From: an uncultured Muribaculaceae bacterium | GTDB lineage: Bacteria; Bacteroidota; Bacteroidia; Bacteroidales; Muribaculaceae | Reading direction: 5' to 3' | DNA length: 8,647 nt | NCBI GenBank assembly: GCA_910583795.1 | Contig: CAJTZQ010000105.1 | Coordinates: forward strand, 1 to 8,647 | In this document: positions 1-5,888 of the stretch, in pieces | Position numbering within the stretch: the stretch's first letter is position 1 | Layout: each line of letters starts with the position of its first letter | Notes under the pieces: generated by a model | Databases searched by the model: none | Told to the model about the DNA's origin: nothing | The model's input: only the letters and a program-made list of their open reading frames with translations | Translations under genes and position numbers: made by a program

Positions 1-97
1 GGAGTTATGGGGTTCCATAATGACTGAATAAATATCATAAAGATGTCGACAAAGGCCTCAATGACAAGACAAAATAAATTTTAAACAGTTTCTAAAT
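1..97. repeat. 3' part of a ~171-bp palindromic dispersed repeat (left copy)
   Basis: Bases 1-55 match 8593-8647 in the same orientation at 52 of 55 positions, so the window opens inside a repeat whose other copy runs off the right edge. The left copy shows the element's centre, TTATGG (5-10), GGTT (11-14), CCATAA (15-20), and its 3' end, where 72-97 is the reverse complement of 8519-8543 apart from one extra base. This terminus carries TTTAAACAGTTTCTAAA. Joining the 5' half seen at the right edge to this half gives about 171 bp with inverted ends. No ORF is present, so it is a MITE- or REPIN-like non-coding element. The class assignment is inference. Confidence 0.8.
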
Positions 98-104
98 AAG
101 TTCA

Positions 105-1157
105 TTATATCTTGTAATATGATTTAAACCATTCTACAGTTTTTCTTATGCCTTCTTCAATAGTAGTAGAAGGGCTATAGCCTATGGCTGCTGCCAGGGA
201 AGAGGAGTCTGAATTGGTCTGGTAGACGTCGCCCGGCTGCATGGGGAGAAATATTTTTTTTGCTTCTTTCCCGATCGCTGATTCTATGCAGGAGATGTAG
301 TCGATAAGTCTTACCGGATGCTGACAGCCCACATTATATATTCGGTAAGGCGCGCATGATGATGAGGGGTTTGCGGTCCTTGCATCCCATTCAGCATCAG
401 GGTGTGGAATTATGTCCGCAATCCTTGCCACACTTTCCGCTATGTCGTCGATATACGTGAAATCTCGCAACATATCGCCGTTGTTGAAAACGTTGATTGG
501 ACGGTCATGAAGTATTGCATCAATAAACAGATGTGGTGACATGTCCGGTCGACCCCATGGACCATATACTGTGAAAAACCTTAACCCCGTGACAGGGAGA
601 TTGTAAAGATGTGAGTATACATGCGCCATGAGTTCGTTGCTTTTTTTTGTCGCTGCATAGAGGCTTACAGGATGCGCTATCCCGTCGCTTTCCGAAAACG
701 GGACATTGGCATTCAGCCCGTACACACTTGAAGAAGAAGCAAAGACAAGATGTTTTATTCCATGGTTCCGGCATCCCTCAAGAATATTGACAAAAACATC
801 GATGTTGTTGGAGATATACGACCTCGGATTTGAAATGGAATATCTTACGCCGGGCTGACCTGCAAGATGTATTACGGTGTCAAAACCGTTTTCTTCAAAC
901 AGTCTGTCGGTGGCTTCCGAATCCTTAAGGTCCGTTTTTATAAATTTCAATCGCGGATACATGCTGCTCGCCACAGGAATTTCAGACGGGATATCTCTAC
1001 CTGATATCCCGAGTAGATCCAGTCTTGCGAATTTCATGGAAGGATCGTAATAATTGCTGAAGTTGTCGATCCCCACGATGTCGTGCCGCTCTTTTAGGAG
1101 TCGATTTAACACCGCGGCACCGATAAAACCAGCCGCTCCTGTAACAAGTATTTTCAT
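105..1157 (-). CDS. NAD-dependent UDP-glucuronate 4-epimerase-like protein (GAE/CapI type, extended SDR)
   Basis: This 350-residue cytoplasmic protein belongs to the extended short-chain dehydrogenase/reductase family. It most likely interconverts UDP-glucuronate and UDP-galacturonate to supply capsule, O-antigen or exopolysaccharide synthesis. Visible are the N-terminal NAD-binding loop GAAGFIG (7-13), the acidic D31 after the second strand, the HLAGQPGVRYS segment (97-107), the serine-rich SSSSVYG (141-147), the catalytic pair Y167 and K171 in YAATK, and RFFTVYGPWGRPDM (193-206), which is characteristic of the GAE group. RDFTYIDDI (231-239) and YNVG (274-277) complete the fold. The length is normal and the start at 1157 gives an N-terminus beginning directly with the Rossmann strand. 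No Shine-Dalgarno is visible. It is divergent from nnr, and no other sugar gene is in view, so the polysaccharide it serves is unknown. A related UDP-hexose epimerase or dehydratase specificity is possible. The stop lies 7 bp from the palindromic repeat. Confidence 0.92.
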   Translation of the reverse strand: MKILVTGAAGFIGAAVLNRLLKERHDIVGIDNFSNYYDPSMKFARLDLLGISGRDIPSEIPVASSMYPRLKFIKTDLKDSEATDRLFEENGFDTVIHLAGQPGVRYSISNPRSYISNNIDVFVNILEGCRNHGIKHLVFASSSSVYGLNANVPFSESDGIAHPVSLYAATKKSNELMAHVYSHLYNLPVTGLRFFTVYGPWGRPDMSPHLFIDAILHDRPINVFNNGDMLRDFTYIDDIAESVARIADIIPHPDAEWDARTANPSSSCAPYRIYNVGCQHPVRLIDYISCIESAIGKEAKKIFLPMQPGDVYQTNSDSSSLAAAIGYSPSTTIEEGIRKTVEWFKSYYKI

Positions 1158-1239
1158 TATATAGGTTTATTTGATGGCGCGGACCTTCTTTACCTCTCAT
1201 CCAAATGAAGTTGGCAAAAGATTCCGGCTAATAGGGGTG

Positions 1240-1247
1240 CAAATATA
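1240..1247 (-). promoter_or_regulatory. Promoter-like -7 box for the epimerase gene
   Basis: On the minus strand this reads TATATTTG, fitting the Bacteroidetes sigma-ABfr -7 consensus TAnnTTTG, and it continues as TATATTTGCACC. Transcription would start near 1230-1236, giving a leader of roughly 75 nt. No TTTG -33 box lies at the expected distance (17-23 bp), so the call rests on the -7 box alone. Confidence 0.45.
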
Positions 1248-1322
1248 GCGAAAAAAATAAAAAGGATGTATTTTTACGATGAAATGGATGCAAATTGAGC
1301 GCATATATTTATGATTAAATTT

Positions 1323-1359
1323 AAATCTGCAAATAAATTCAAAATGATTTTGCAGATTT
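1323..1359. promoter_or_regulatory. 11-bp perfect inverted repeat overlapping the nnr -33 box
   Basis: AAATCTGCAAA (1323-1333) is exactly repeated as its reverse complement TTTGCAGATTT (1349-1359), with 15 nt between. The right arm contains the TTTG -33 box of the rightward promoter. This is the geometry expected of an operator for a dimeric repressor. It could instead form an AT-rich stem. No regulator gene is nearby, so the function is inference. Confidence 0.5.
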
Positions 1360-1380
1360 CGAAGGTTAGCGTTAAATTTG
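1349..1380 (+). promoter_or_regulatory. Promoter of the nnr-DUF4831-xseA operon
   Basis: TTTG at 1349-1352, a 20-nt spacer and TAAATTTG at 1373-1380 match the Bacteroidetes housekeeping promoter (TTTG, about 20 nt, TAnnTTTG). Transcription should start near 1385-1389, leaving a leader of about 80 nt before the nnr ATG. No other equally good promoter is seen before xseB, so it probably serves the whole rightward gene set. Confidence 0.7.
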
Positions 1381-1393
1381 TAATTTGTTTTTA

Positions 1394-1432
1394 GGCAGAA
1401 AGGTTGACGGTATGCCGGAGATCTTTCCTGCC
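1394..1432 (+). promoter_or_regulatory. Stem-loop at the 5' end of the nnr leader
   Basis: GGCAGAAAG (1394-1402) pairs with CTTTCCTGCC (1423-1432): nine base pairs with C1427 bulged. Inside the loop, CGG (1408-1410) pairs with CCG (1415-1417) around TATG. It begins only a few bases after the predicted transcription start. It has no following T-run, so it is not an intrinsic terminator. It may stabilise the mRNA 5' end or act as a regulatory leader. The role is inference. Confidence 0.5.
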
Positions 1433-1469
1433 ATAAATAATGTAGAGTAAAATCTCTTCATATTGCGCT

Positions 1470-3002
1470 ATGAAAATATTTGAATCTCACACGATACACG
1501 AAATTGACAATGCCACATGCGAGGCTCAAAATATAGATTCGCTTCAACTTATGGAGCGTGCCGCCAATGCTGTGGCATGTGAAATAATATCCCGTTTCCT
1601 TCCCACACAAAGGATTGTTGTGGTCGCAGGACCTGGAAATAATGGTGGCGATGCGCTTGCTGTAGCGCGCATCCTTTTTGAACAAGGATATAAGAAGGTG
1701 GAAGTTTTTCTTTTCAACGTTGTCGGTAAGCTAAGCCATGACTGCGATGAGGAAAGAAAAAAATTGATCACTATGGATGGCATTGATTTCACTGAAGTGA
1801 AACGCGATTTCCAACCTCCTTATCTGAGCGAAAATGATGTGTTGGTGGATGGTATTTTCGGTTCAGGACTTCGTCAGGCGCTTCAAGGTGGTTTCATGGT
1901 GCTTGCCCGCTACATAAACGAATCTGGTGCATATGTTATTTCTATAGACATCCCGTCAGGCTTGTTTGGCGAATGGAATGCAAATGTAAACCGTCGTGAC
2001 ATGGTCCACGCCGATCTTACGCTGTCATTCCAGACTCCTCGACTTTCATTTTTCTTCGGAGAGAACGCAGATATAGTAGGGGAATGGAAACTGCTTGATA
2101 TAGAACTTGACAAGGCAAAAATGAAAGAAATTTCCACAGATTATTATCTTGTGGAAGCAAAAAACGTACGACCTCTTCTGAAGCCAAGAGGTAAGTTCAC
2201 CGGGAAAAGGGATTATGGATCGGTTTTGATGCTTTCCGGTAGCACCGGCATGATGGGGGCTGCCGTTATGTCGGCACGTGCATGTCTGAAAAGTGGGGCG
2301 GGACTCGTGACTGTGCACAGTGCCCGGCTTGGTATGCCGATTCTTCAGACTGCTGTCCCGGAAGCAATGTTTGAACCTGACCGGAATGAACATTATATTT
2401 CCGACATGACAATCCATCATAGTCATCAGGCGGTCGCTGTAGGTCCCGGTATTGGAACTAACGAGCGTACGGTAGATGCTCTTGAGTCGCTTCTTAAAAA
2501 CTGTAAGTCTCCGTTGATTCTTGATGCTGATGCTTTAAATTGTATTTCTCAACGTCCGCAACTCCTGTCGATTATCCCCTCGCAGACGATTATAACCCCC
2601 CATATAGGAGAGTTTGACCGTCTTTTCGGTGAGCATGAAAATTCAGAGGATCGTCTTAAAAAGGCGATAGACATGGCTAAATACTACAATATCATTATTG
2701 TCTTGAAAGGTCATTATACAGCTACGGCATGCCCTACAGGAAGAGTGTATTTCAATTCCACTGGCAATCCCGGTATGGCTACGGCTGGTGCGGGAGATGT
2801 GCTTACAGGAGTGATAGCCGCCTTCCTCGCACAGGGTTTCAGACCTGAACATGCTGCATACACTGGCGTCTACATTCACGGCCTTGCCGGCGACATGGCA
2901 GCCGGTGAATTCGGTGAATACGGGCTTGTGGCTTCCGACATTGCTAATTATTGCGGTCGGGCTATTCGTGCTATTATAAAAAGGGAAACTCCTCATATCT
3001 GA
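1470..3002 (+). CDS. nnr: Bifunctional NAD(P)HX repair enzyme (epimerase + dehydratase)
   Basis: This 510-residue cytoplasmic enzyme repairs hydrated NADH and NADPH. An N-terminal NnrE (YjeF_N) domain, about 1-215, interconverts the R and S forms of NAD(P)HX. A C-terminal NnrD ribokinase-like domain, about 230-505, dehydrates the S form at the expense of ADP (ATP in some members). NnrE signatures are GPGNNGGD (54-61), VDGIFGSGL (126-134) and SIDIPSGL (158-165). NnrD signatures are GSTGMMGAA (257-265), KSGAGLVT (274-281), VGPGIGT (324-330), LDADALN (351-357), TPHIGEFDRLFG (376-387), VLKGHYT (411-417) and GAGDVLTG (440-447), with D443 the probable catalytic acid. The full-length fusion is common in bacteria. 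The ATG at 1470 places the usual N-terminal helix intact. No Shine-Dalgarno is visible. It is first in the rightward operon, and the next ATG follows 6 nt after its stop. Confidence 0.95.
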   Translation: MKIFESHTIHEIDNATCEAQNIDSLQLMERAANAVACEIISRFLPTQRIVVVAGPGNNGGDALAVARILFEQGYKKVEVFLFNVVGKLSHDCDEERKKLITMDGIDFTEVKRDFQPPYLSENDVLVDGIFGSGLRQALQGGFMVLARYINESGAYVISIDIPSGLFGEWNANVNRRDMVHADLTLSFQTPRLSFFFGENADIVGEWKLLDIELDKAKMKEISTDYYLVEAKNVRPLLKPRGKFTGKRDYGSVLMLSGSTGMMGAAVMSARACLKSGAGLVTVHSARLGMPILQTAVPEAMFEPDRNEHYISDMTIHHSHQAVAVGPGIGTNERTVDALESLLKNCKSPLILDADALNCISQRPQLLSIIPSQTIITPHIGEFDRLFGEHENSEDRLKKAIDMAKYYNIIIVLKGHYTATACPTGRVYFNSTGNPGMATAGAGDVLTGVIAAFLAQGFRPEHAAYTGVYIHGLAGDMAAGEFGEYGLVASDIANYCGRAIRAIIKRETPHI

Positions 3003-3008
3003 TATAAT

Positions 3009-4091
3009 ATGATTAAAAACATTTTTACTGTTGTGATGCTTATTGCATCATTTGTATCGGTTTCTGCTCAGCAGACTAAAATCCTTACGGCTGAAAAGCA
3101 TAATGAATACGGATTGATATATACTCTTCCTATTACAGCTTTGGATGTCGAGGTGACGGCTGTTAAAGAGACACTCAAGGCGGGGCCTTATTATCAGTAT
3201 GCTAAAAAATATATGGGCACCGACAAGGTTGTCAGGAATGATGCTGAAATATGGACAATTAAATCTGTTAAGGTGCGCCCTTATGGCATCCCTGACCCGG
3301 ATTCCCGTTATTTGATGCAGCTAAAGCCGGGATCTGCTACTTATATTGGTGTAGATGCCGATGGAATGCTTCTTTCTATCAATAAAACTCCTGAGTTGCC
3401 GTCGGAGGAAGAACCGGCTGTCGAGGGGTTTGAAGGTGAAAAGATTGGGGATAACGAATATCTGCAATACGTCGACGAGGATTTTATCGCGTCGCAGTCT
3501 TCCGCCAAGCAGGCGCAGATGCTTGCTGAGAATCTTATGGAAATCAGGGATGCCAAGATTTCTCTGACGAGGGGCACTGCCGAGACTATGCCGACCGACG
3601 GGAAGCAGCTCGAACTTATGTTGAATTCTCTCGCTCATCAGGAGGCGACACTCACTGCTGCTTTCCTGGGAAATATCACAAAGGAGACTGTCATACGTAA
3701 TTTTACATTCGTGCCTGACGAGAATGGAAAGAAGACGTTGTTCCGTCTCAGCAATTTCAACGGCTTCGTTGGTGCTGATGATTATTCAGGAGATCCTGTA
3801 TATATATCAGTCGACATAACTAACCGGGGGGCTCTCCCGGTCGATTCAAAAGGGGAAGAAAAGAAATTGCCCAAAGATGCAGTGGTTTACTCTGTTCCCG
3901 GTGCAGCTGAGATAACCATTTCTTTCTTGGGAAAGACGCTCTGGCAACAGGAATTGGAATTTTCTCAGTTTGGTGTGGTTTTTGGACTTAATCCCTCGGT
4001 ATTCAGCGACAAGAAGGAACCTTCTTATGCAGTGTTTGATCCTGCCACAGGAGCTCTGAAAGAGATTGGAGCTGTTAGGGAAGAGGAGTAA
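3009..4091 (+). CDS. DUF4831 family protein, secreted or periplasmic, function unknown
   Basis: This 360-residue protein has a signal peptide: K3, a hydrophobic stretch (5-18) and probable cleavage after A20 in SVSA-QQ. There is no lipobox cysteine, so it is likely a soluble exported protein. The mature part begins with an EYGLIYTLPITALDVEV segment (33-49) and contains YYQYAKKYMG (61-70), NSLAHQEATLTAAFLGN (206-222), RLSNFNGF (246-253) and QFGVVFGLNPSVF (320-332). These resemble the DUF4831 family known mainly from Bacteroidetes. I recognise the family from memory and no function is known to me. An acidic, low-complexity stretch (about 129-160) separates the two halves. It lies 6 nt after nnr and 2 nt before xseA, so it is almost certainly co-transcribed with them, although their products are cytoplasmic. 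Confidence 0.85.
   Translation: MIKNIFTVVMLIASFVSVSAQQTKILTAEKHNEYGLIYTLPITALDVEVTAVKETLKAGPYYQYAKKYMGTDKVVRNDAEIWTIKSVKVRPYGIPDPDSRYLMQLKPGSATYIGVDADGMLLSINKTPELPSEEEPAVEGFEGEKIGDNEYLQYVDEDFIASQSSAKQAQMLAENLMEIRDAKISLTRGTAETMPTDGKQLELMLNSLAHQEATLTAAFLGNITKETVIRNFTFVPDENGKKTLFRLSNFNGFVGADDYSGDPVYISVDITNRGALPVDSKGEEKKLPKDAVVYSVPGAAEITISFLGKTLWQQELEFSQFGVVFGLNPSVFSDKKEPSYAVFDPATGALKEIGAVREEE
4083..4088 (+). promoter_or_regulatory. Shine-Dalgarno-like GAGGAG for xseA
   Basis: GAGGAG ends 5 nt before the ATG at 4094 and 8 nt before a second ATG at 4097, and it lies inside the last codons of the DUF4831 gene. It is the only convincing ribosome-binding site at a gene start in this window. The 8-nt spacing slightly favours 4097, which would shorten XseA by one residue. 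Translational coupling with DUF4831 is likely. Confidence 0.55.
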
Positions 4092-4093
4092 AA

Positions 4094-5485
4094 ATGATGA
4101 CTTCCCAGAGTTTGTTTGGTGCTGTTCCGGCACCGATGACGCTTTCCCAATATACGGTTGCCATTGGCGATGCAGTGAGACGGTCTCCTGTTTTGCAGGG
4201 GGCTTGGGTCATTGCCGAACTCAGCGATGTGCGGGTCAGTGGGGGGCATTGCTACATGGAGTTGATTGAGAAGAATCAGGCAGGACAAACTGTAGCGAAG
4301 CTTAGGGCGACTATCTGGCAATCACGATTCCAATATATTCGCCAAAAATTTTATGCTTCTACGGGCAGAGACATAATGACCGGTCTCAAGGTGATGCTCA
4401 ATGGCACGGCTAATCATCATCAATTATACGGTTTGTCTTTTACTGTCAATGATATAGATCCTTCCTACACTCTTGGAGACATGGAACGTCTCAGAAGGGA
4501 GATTCTTATTAGGCTTCATAATGAGGGTGTGCTCGGATTGAACAAGTTGAAGACAATGCCGGCGGCTCCTCAGAGGGTAGCCGTCATCTCGGCGGCTGGT
4601 GCGGCTGGTTATGGAGATTTTATCAACCACCTGATGGCTAATCAGGAAGGATTTGTCTTCTATCCATTCCTCGTGCCGGCGATAATGCAGGGAGAACGGA
4701 CTTCTCTCTCTGTGAGAGAGGCTTTGAAGTTCGTGGAACAGACAATCGATTTATGGGATTGCGTGGCAATTCTCAGAGGCGGTGGCGCAACAACCGACCT
4801 TAATGGTTTTGATGATTATGAGCTTGCGAGGGATGTGGCGGTGTTCCCGCTTCCGGTAGTCGTGGGAATTGGTCATGAACGCGACCGCACGGTGCTCGAC
4901 GAAATTGCCCACACAAGATTGAAAACACCTACAGCCGTGGCGGCATTCTTTGTGGATTCTTTAAGAAGCGCTTATGAAAAGACCGGAGAACTTGTCGACA
5001 CGATTACCCGCTATGTCAATGATCGGATTTCCGGAGAGATGAGAAGGCTTTCAAATTGTGAGACTTTGATCCCTGCGCTTGCCGAGACAAGAATAGCTTC
5101 GGCGGGGGCGTTGCTTGAAAGGGAGATTTCCCGTATCCCCGCAATCGTCTCAGCCAAGCTCGCCCAGGCAAATGGAAAGATTGAGATGTACAGGCAGCTT
5201 TTGAAGACCCTCGCTCCAAAGACTTGTGTGAGGTCGGCTGATCGACTGGATGAGTTGTCTGAAAGATTATCATTGGCTGCCGATTTGACTCTGAAGCGTC
5301 ACGCTGCAAAACTTGAGAGTCTTGAAGGGATGGTAGGTATCCTGAGTCCTGAAAATACCCTTAAAAGGGGGTATTCAATAACCAGAGTGAACGGGAAGGC
5401 GGTCACTGATGCAGCATCCTTATCAAGCGGAACGAGGATATCCACCCGTCTGCACAAGGGAACGATAGAATCTGAAATAATATAA
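4094..5485 (+). CDS. xseA: Exodeoxyribonuclease VII large subunit
   Basis: This 463-residue protein is the catalytic subunit of exonuclease VII, which degrades single-stranded DNA from both ends to short oligonucleotides in repair. In known enzymes it works as a complex with several XseB subunits. An N-terminal OB-fold (about 17-120, including WVIAELSDVRVSGGHCYMEL) should bind single-stranded DNA. The catalytic core follows, with VAVISAAGAAGYGDF near 160-175, the conserved LRGGGATTDL (227-236) and GIGHERDRTVLDEIAHTR (258-275, H261 and D264 conserved), then KTPTAVA. A long helical, probably coiled-coil region (about 285-410) and a C-terminal segment with LKRGYSI complete it, matching the usual length. 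The gene starts 2 nt after the DUF4831 stop. Unlike many genomes, xseB does not follow directly: a 188-bp gap with a hairpin-ended element intervenes. Confidence 0.96.
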   Translation: MMTSQSLFGAVPAPMTLSQYTVAIGDAVRRSPVLQGAWVIAELSDVRVSGGHCYMELIEKNQAGQTVAKLRATIWQSRFQYIRQKFYASTGRDIMTGLKVMLNGTANHHQLYGLSFTVNDIDPSYTLGDMERLRREILIRLHNEGVLGLNKLKTMPAAPQRVAVISAAGAAGYGDFINHLMANQEGFVFYPFLVPAIMQGERTSLSVREALKFVEQTIDLWDCVAILRGGGATTDLNGFDDYELARDVAVFPLPVVVGIGHERDRTVLDEIAHTRLKTPTAVAAFFVDSLRSAYEKTGELVDTITRYVNDRISGEMRRLSNCETLIPALAETRIASAGALLEREISRIPAIVSAKLAQANGKIEMYRQLLKTLAPKTCVRSADRLDELSERLSLAADLTLKRHAAKLESLEGMVGILSPENTLKRGYSITRVNGKAVTDAASLSSGTRISTRLHKGTIESEII

Positions 5486-5489
5486 ATAA

Positions 5490-5515
5490 TTCAACTTTCG
5501 CATGCGAAAGTTGAA
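5490..5515. repeat. 26-nt perfect palindrome just after xseA
   Basis: TTCAACTTTCGCA followed by its exact reverse complement TGCGAAAGTTGAA. As RNA it gives an 11-bp stem with a CATG loop. It starts 4 bp beyond the xseA stop. No T-run follows (the next bases are GGTTATGAGG), so it is not a typical intrinsic terminator. It could protect the xseA mRNA 3' end or be a terminus of the larger element. Confidence 0.8.
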
Positions 5516-5655
5516 GGTTATGAGGTTATAAGATTAAAAGGTTAATCTACAATTGTGGTTAGATTTCAGGTTTCTTTTTCTTTAAGGATCAAGTGTAAAT
5601 ATAACCCTTTAACCCCTTAACCTTCAAACCTTAAGTGAGCTTGCGAAACTTAAAT
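5490..5655. repeat. Hairpin-ended intergenic element between xseA and xseB (REPIN/MITE-like)
   Basis: The gap begins with a perfect palindrome (5490-5515) and ends with a related imperfect one, TTAAGT (5631-5636) with ACTTAA (5648-5653). The left end carries TTTCGCATGC, and the right end read on the opposite strand carries TTTCGCAAGC. Between them, GGTTA-rich units on the left (5514-5545: GAAGGTTA, GAGGTTA, AAGGTTA) face complementary TAACC units on the right (5601-5630: ATAACCC, TTTAACCCC, TTAACCTTC). The whole element is therefore an imperfect inverted repeat of about 165 bp around a pyrimidine-rich centre. It has no ORF. Its mobility and genome copy number cannot be seen here. Confidence 0.65.
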
Positions 5656-5673
5656 AAATAAAACGATATAGTT

Positions 5674-5877
5674 ATGGATCAGCAGCTTTCATACGGCAAG
5701 GCTATTGCCGAACTCGAAACGATTGTCGCTAAAATGCAAAGTGATGATTGCGACATCGACAGTCTTGCCGGCTACACTTCTCGCGCTCTTGAACTCCTGA
5801 AGTATTGTAAAGAAAAGCTCTTTACCACAGATCAGGAGGTCAAGAAATGTCTTGAGGCTTTAAATACATCAATTTAA
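5674..5877 (+). CDS. xseB: Exodeoxyribonuclease VII small subunit
   Basis: This 67-residue protein is a short helical hairpin typical of XseB. The N-terminal part, SYGKAIAELETIVAKMQSDD (6-25), matches the family pattern of an acidic helix ending in a glycine/aspartate-rich turn. The second helix, ALELLKYCKEKL (38-49), matches the usual region before the C-terminal tail. In known enzymes several XseB chains bind the helical arm of XseA and are required for activity. The length is normal for the family. No Shine-Dalgarno is seen before the ATG, which follows an AT-rich stretch. It is separated from xseA by 188 bp and has no clear promoter of its own, so readthrough from xseA is likely. It converges on murF-alr, with only 11 bp between the stops. 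Confidence 0.93.
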   Translation: MDQQLSYGKAIAELETIVAKMQSDDCDIDSLAGYTSRALELLKYCKEKLFTTDQEVKKCLEALNTSI

Positions 5878-5888
5878 TCGGCAACCTT

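Larger units (their letters stand above)
1158..1469. other. Divergent intergenic region between epimerase and nnr
   Basis: This 312-bp AT-rich stretch has no plausible ORF. From left to right it holds the epimerase leader, a leftward promoter-like box at 1240-1247, an AT-rich spacer, an 11-bp inverted repeat (1323-1359), a rightward promoter (1349-1380) and a hairpin in the nnr leader (1394-1432). A small AGAG/CTCT stem (1444-1447 with 1454-1457) lies close to the nnr start. I see no tRNA or known riboswitch pattern. Confidence 0.7.

Noticed and set aside
1..55. Terminal overlap of the window suggesting a circular plasmid or phage
   Set aside because: The 55-bp match with the right edge has three differences, and the match is explained by two copies of a dispersed repeat. 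The genes between are chromosomal housekeeping genes.
1381..1387. Second -7 box (TAATTTG) just after the nnr promoter
   Set aside because: Only one base separates TA from TTTG, so it does not fit TAnnTTTG, and the 1373-1380 box has the better spacing.
2046..2426. Antisense reading frame of 126 codons within nnr
   Set aside because: It has no recognisable protein family, no promoter or start context, and lies wholly inside a well-supported gene. It is a composition shadow.
5490..5655. CRISPR-like array from the repeated GGTTA/TAACC units
   Set aside because: The units are short, irregular and face each other as inverted arms. There are no equal-length spacers and no cas genes.
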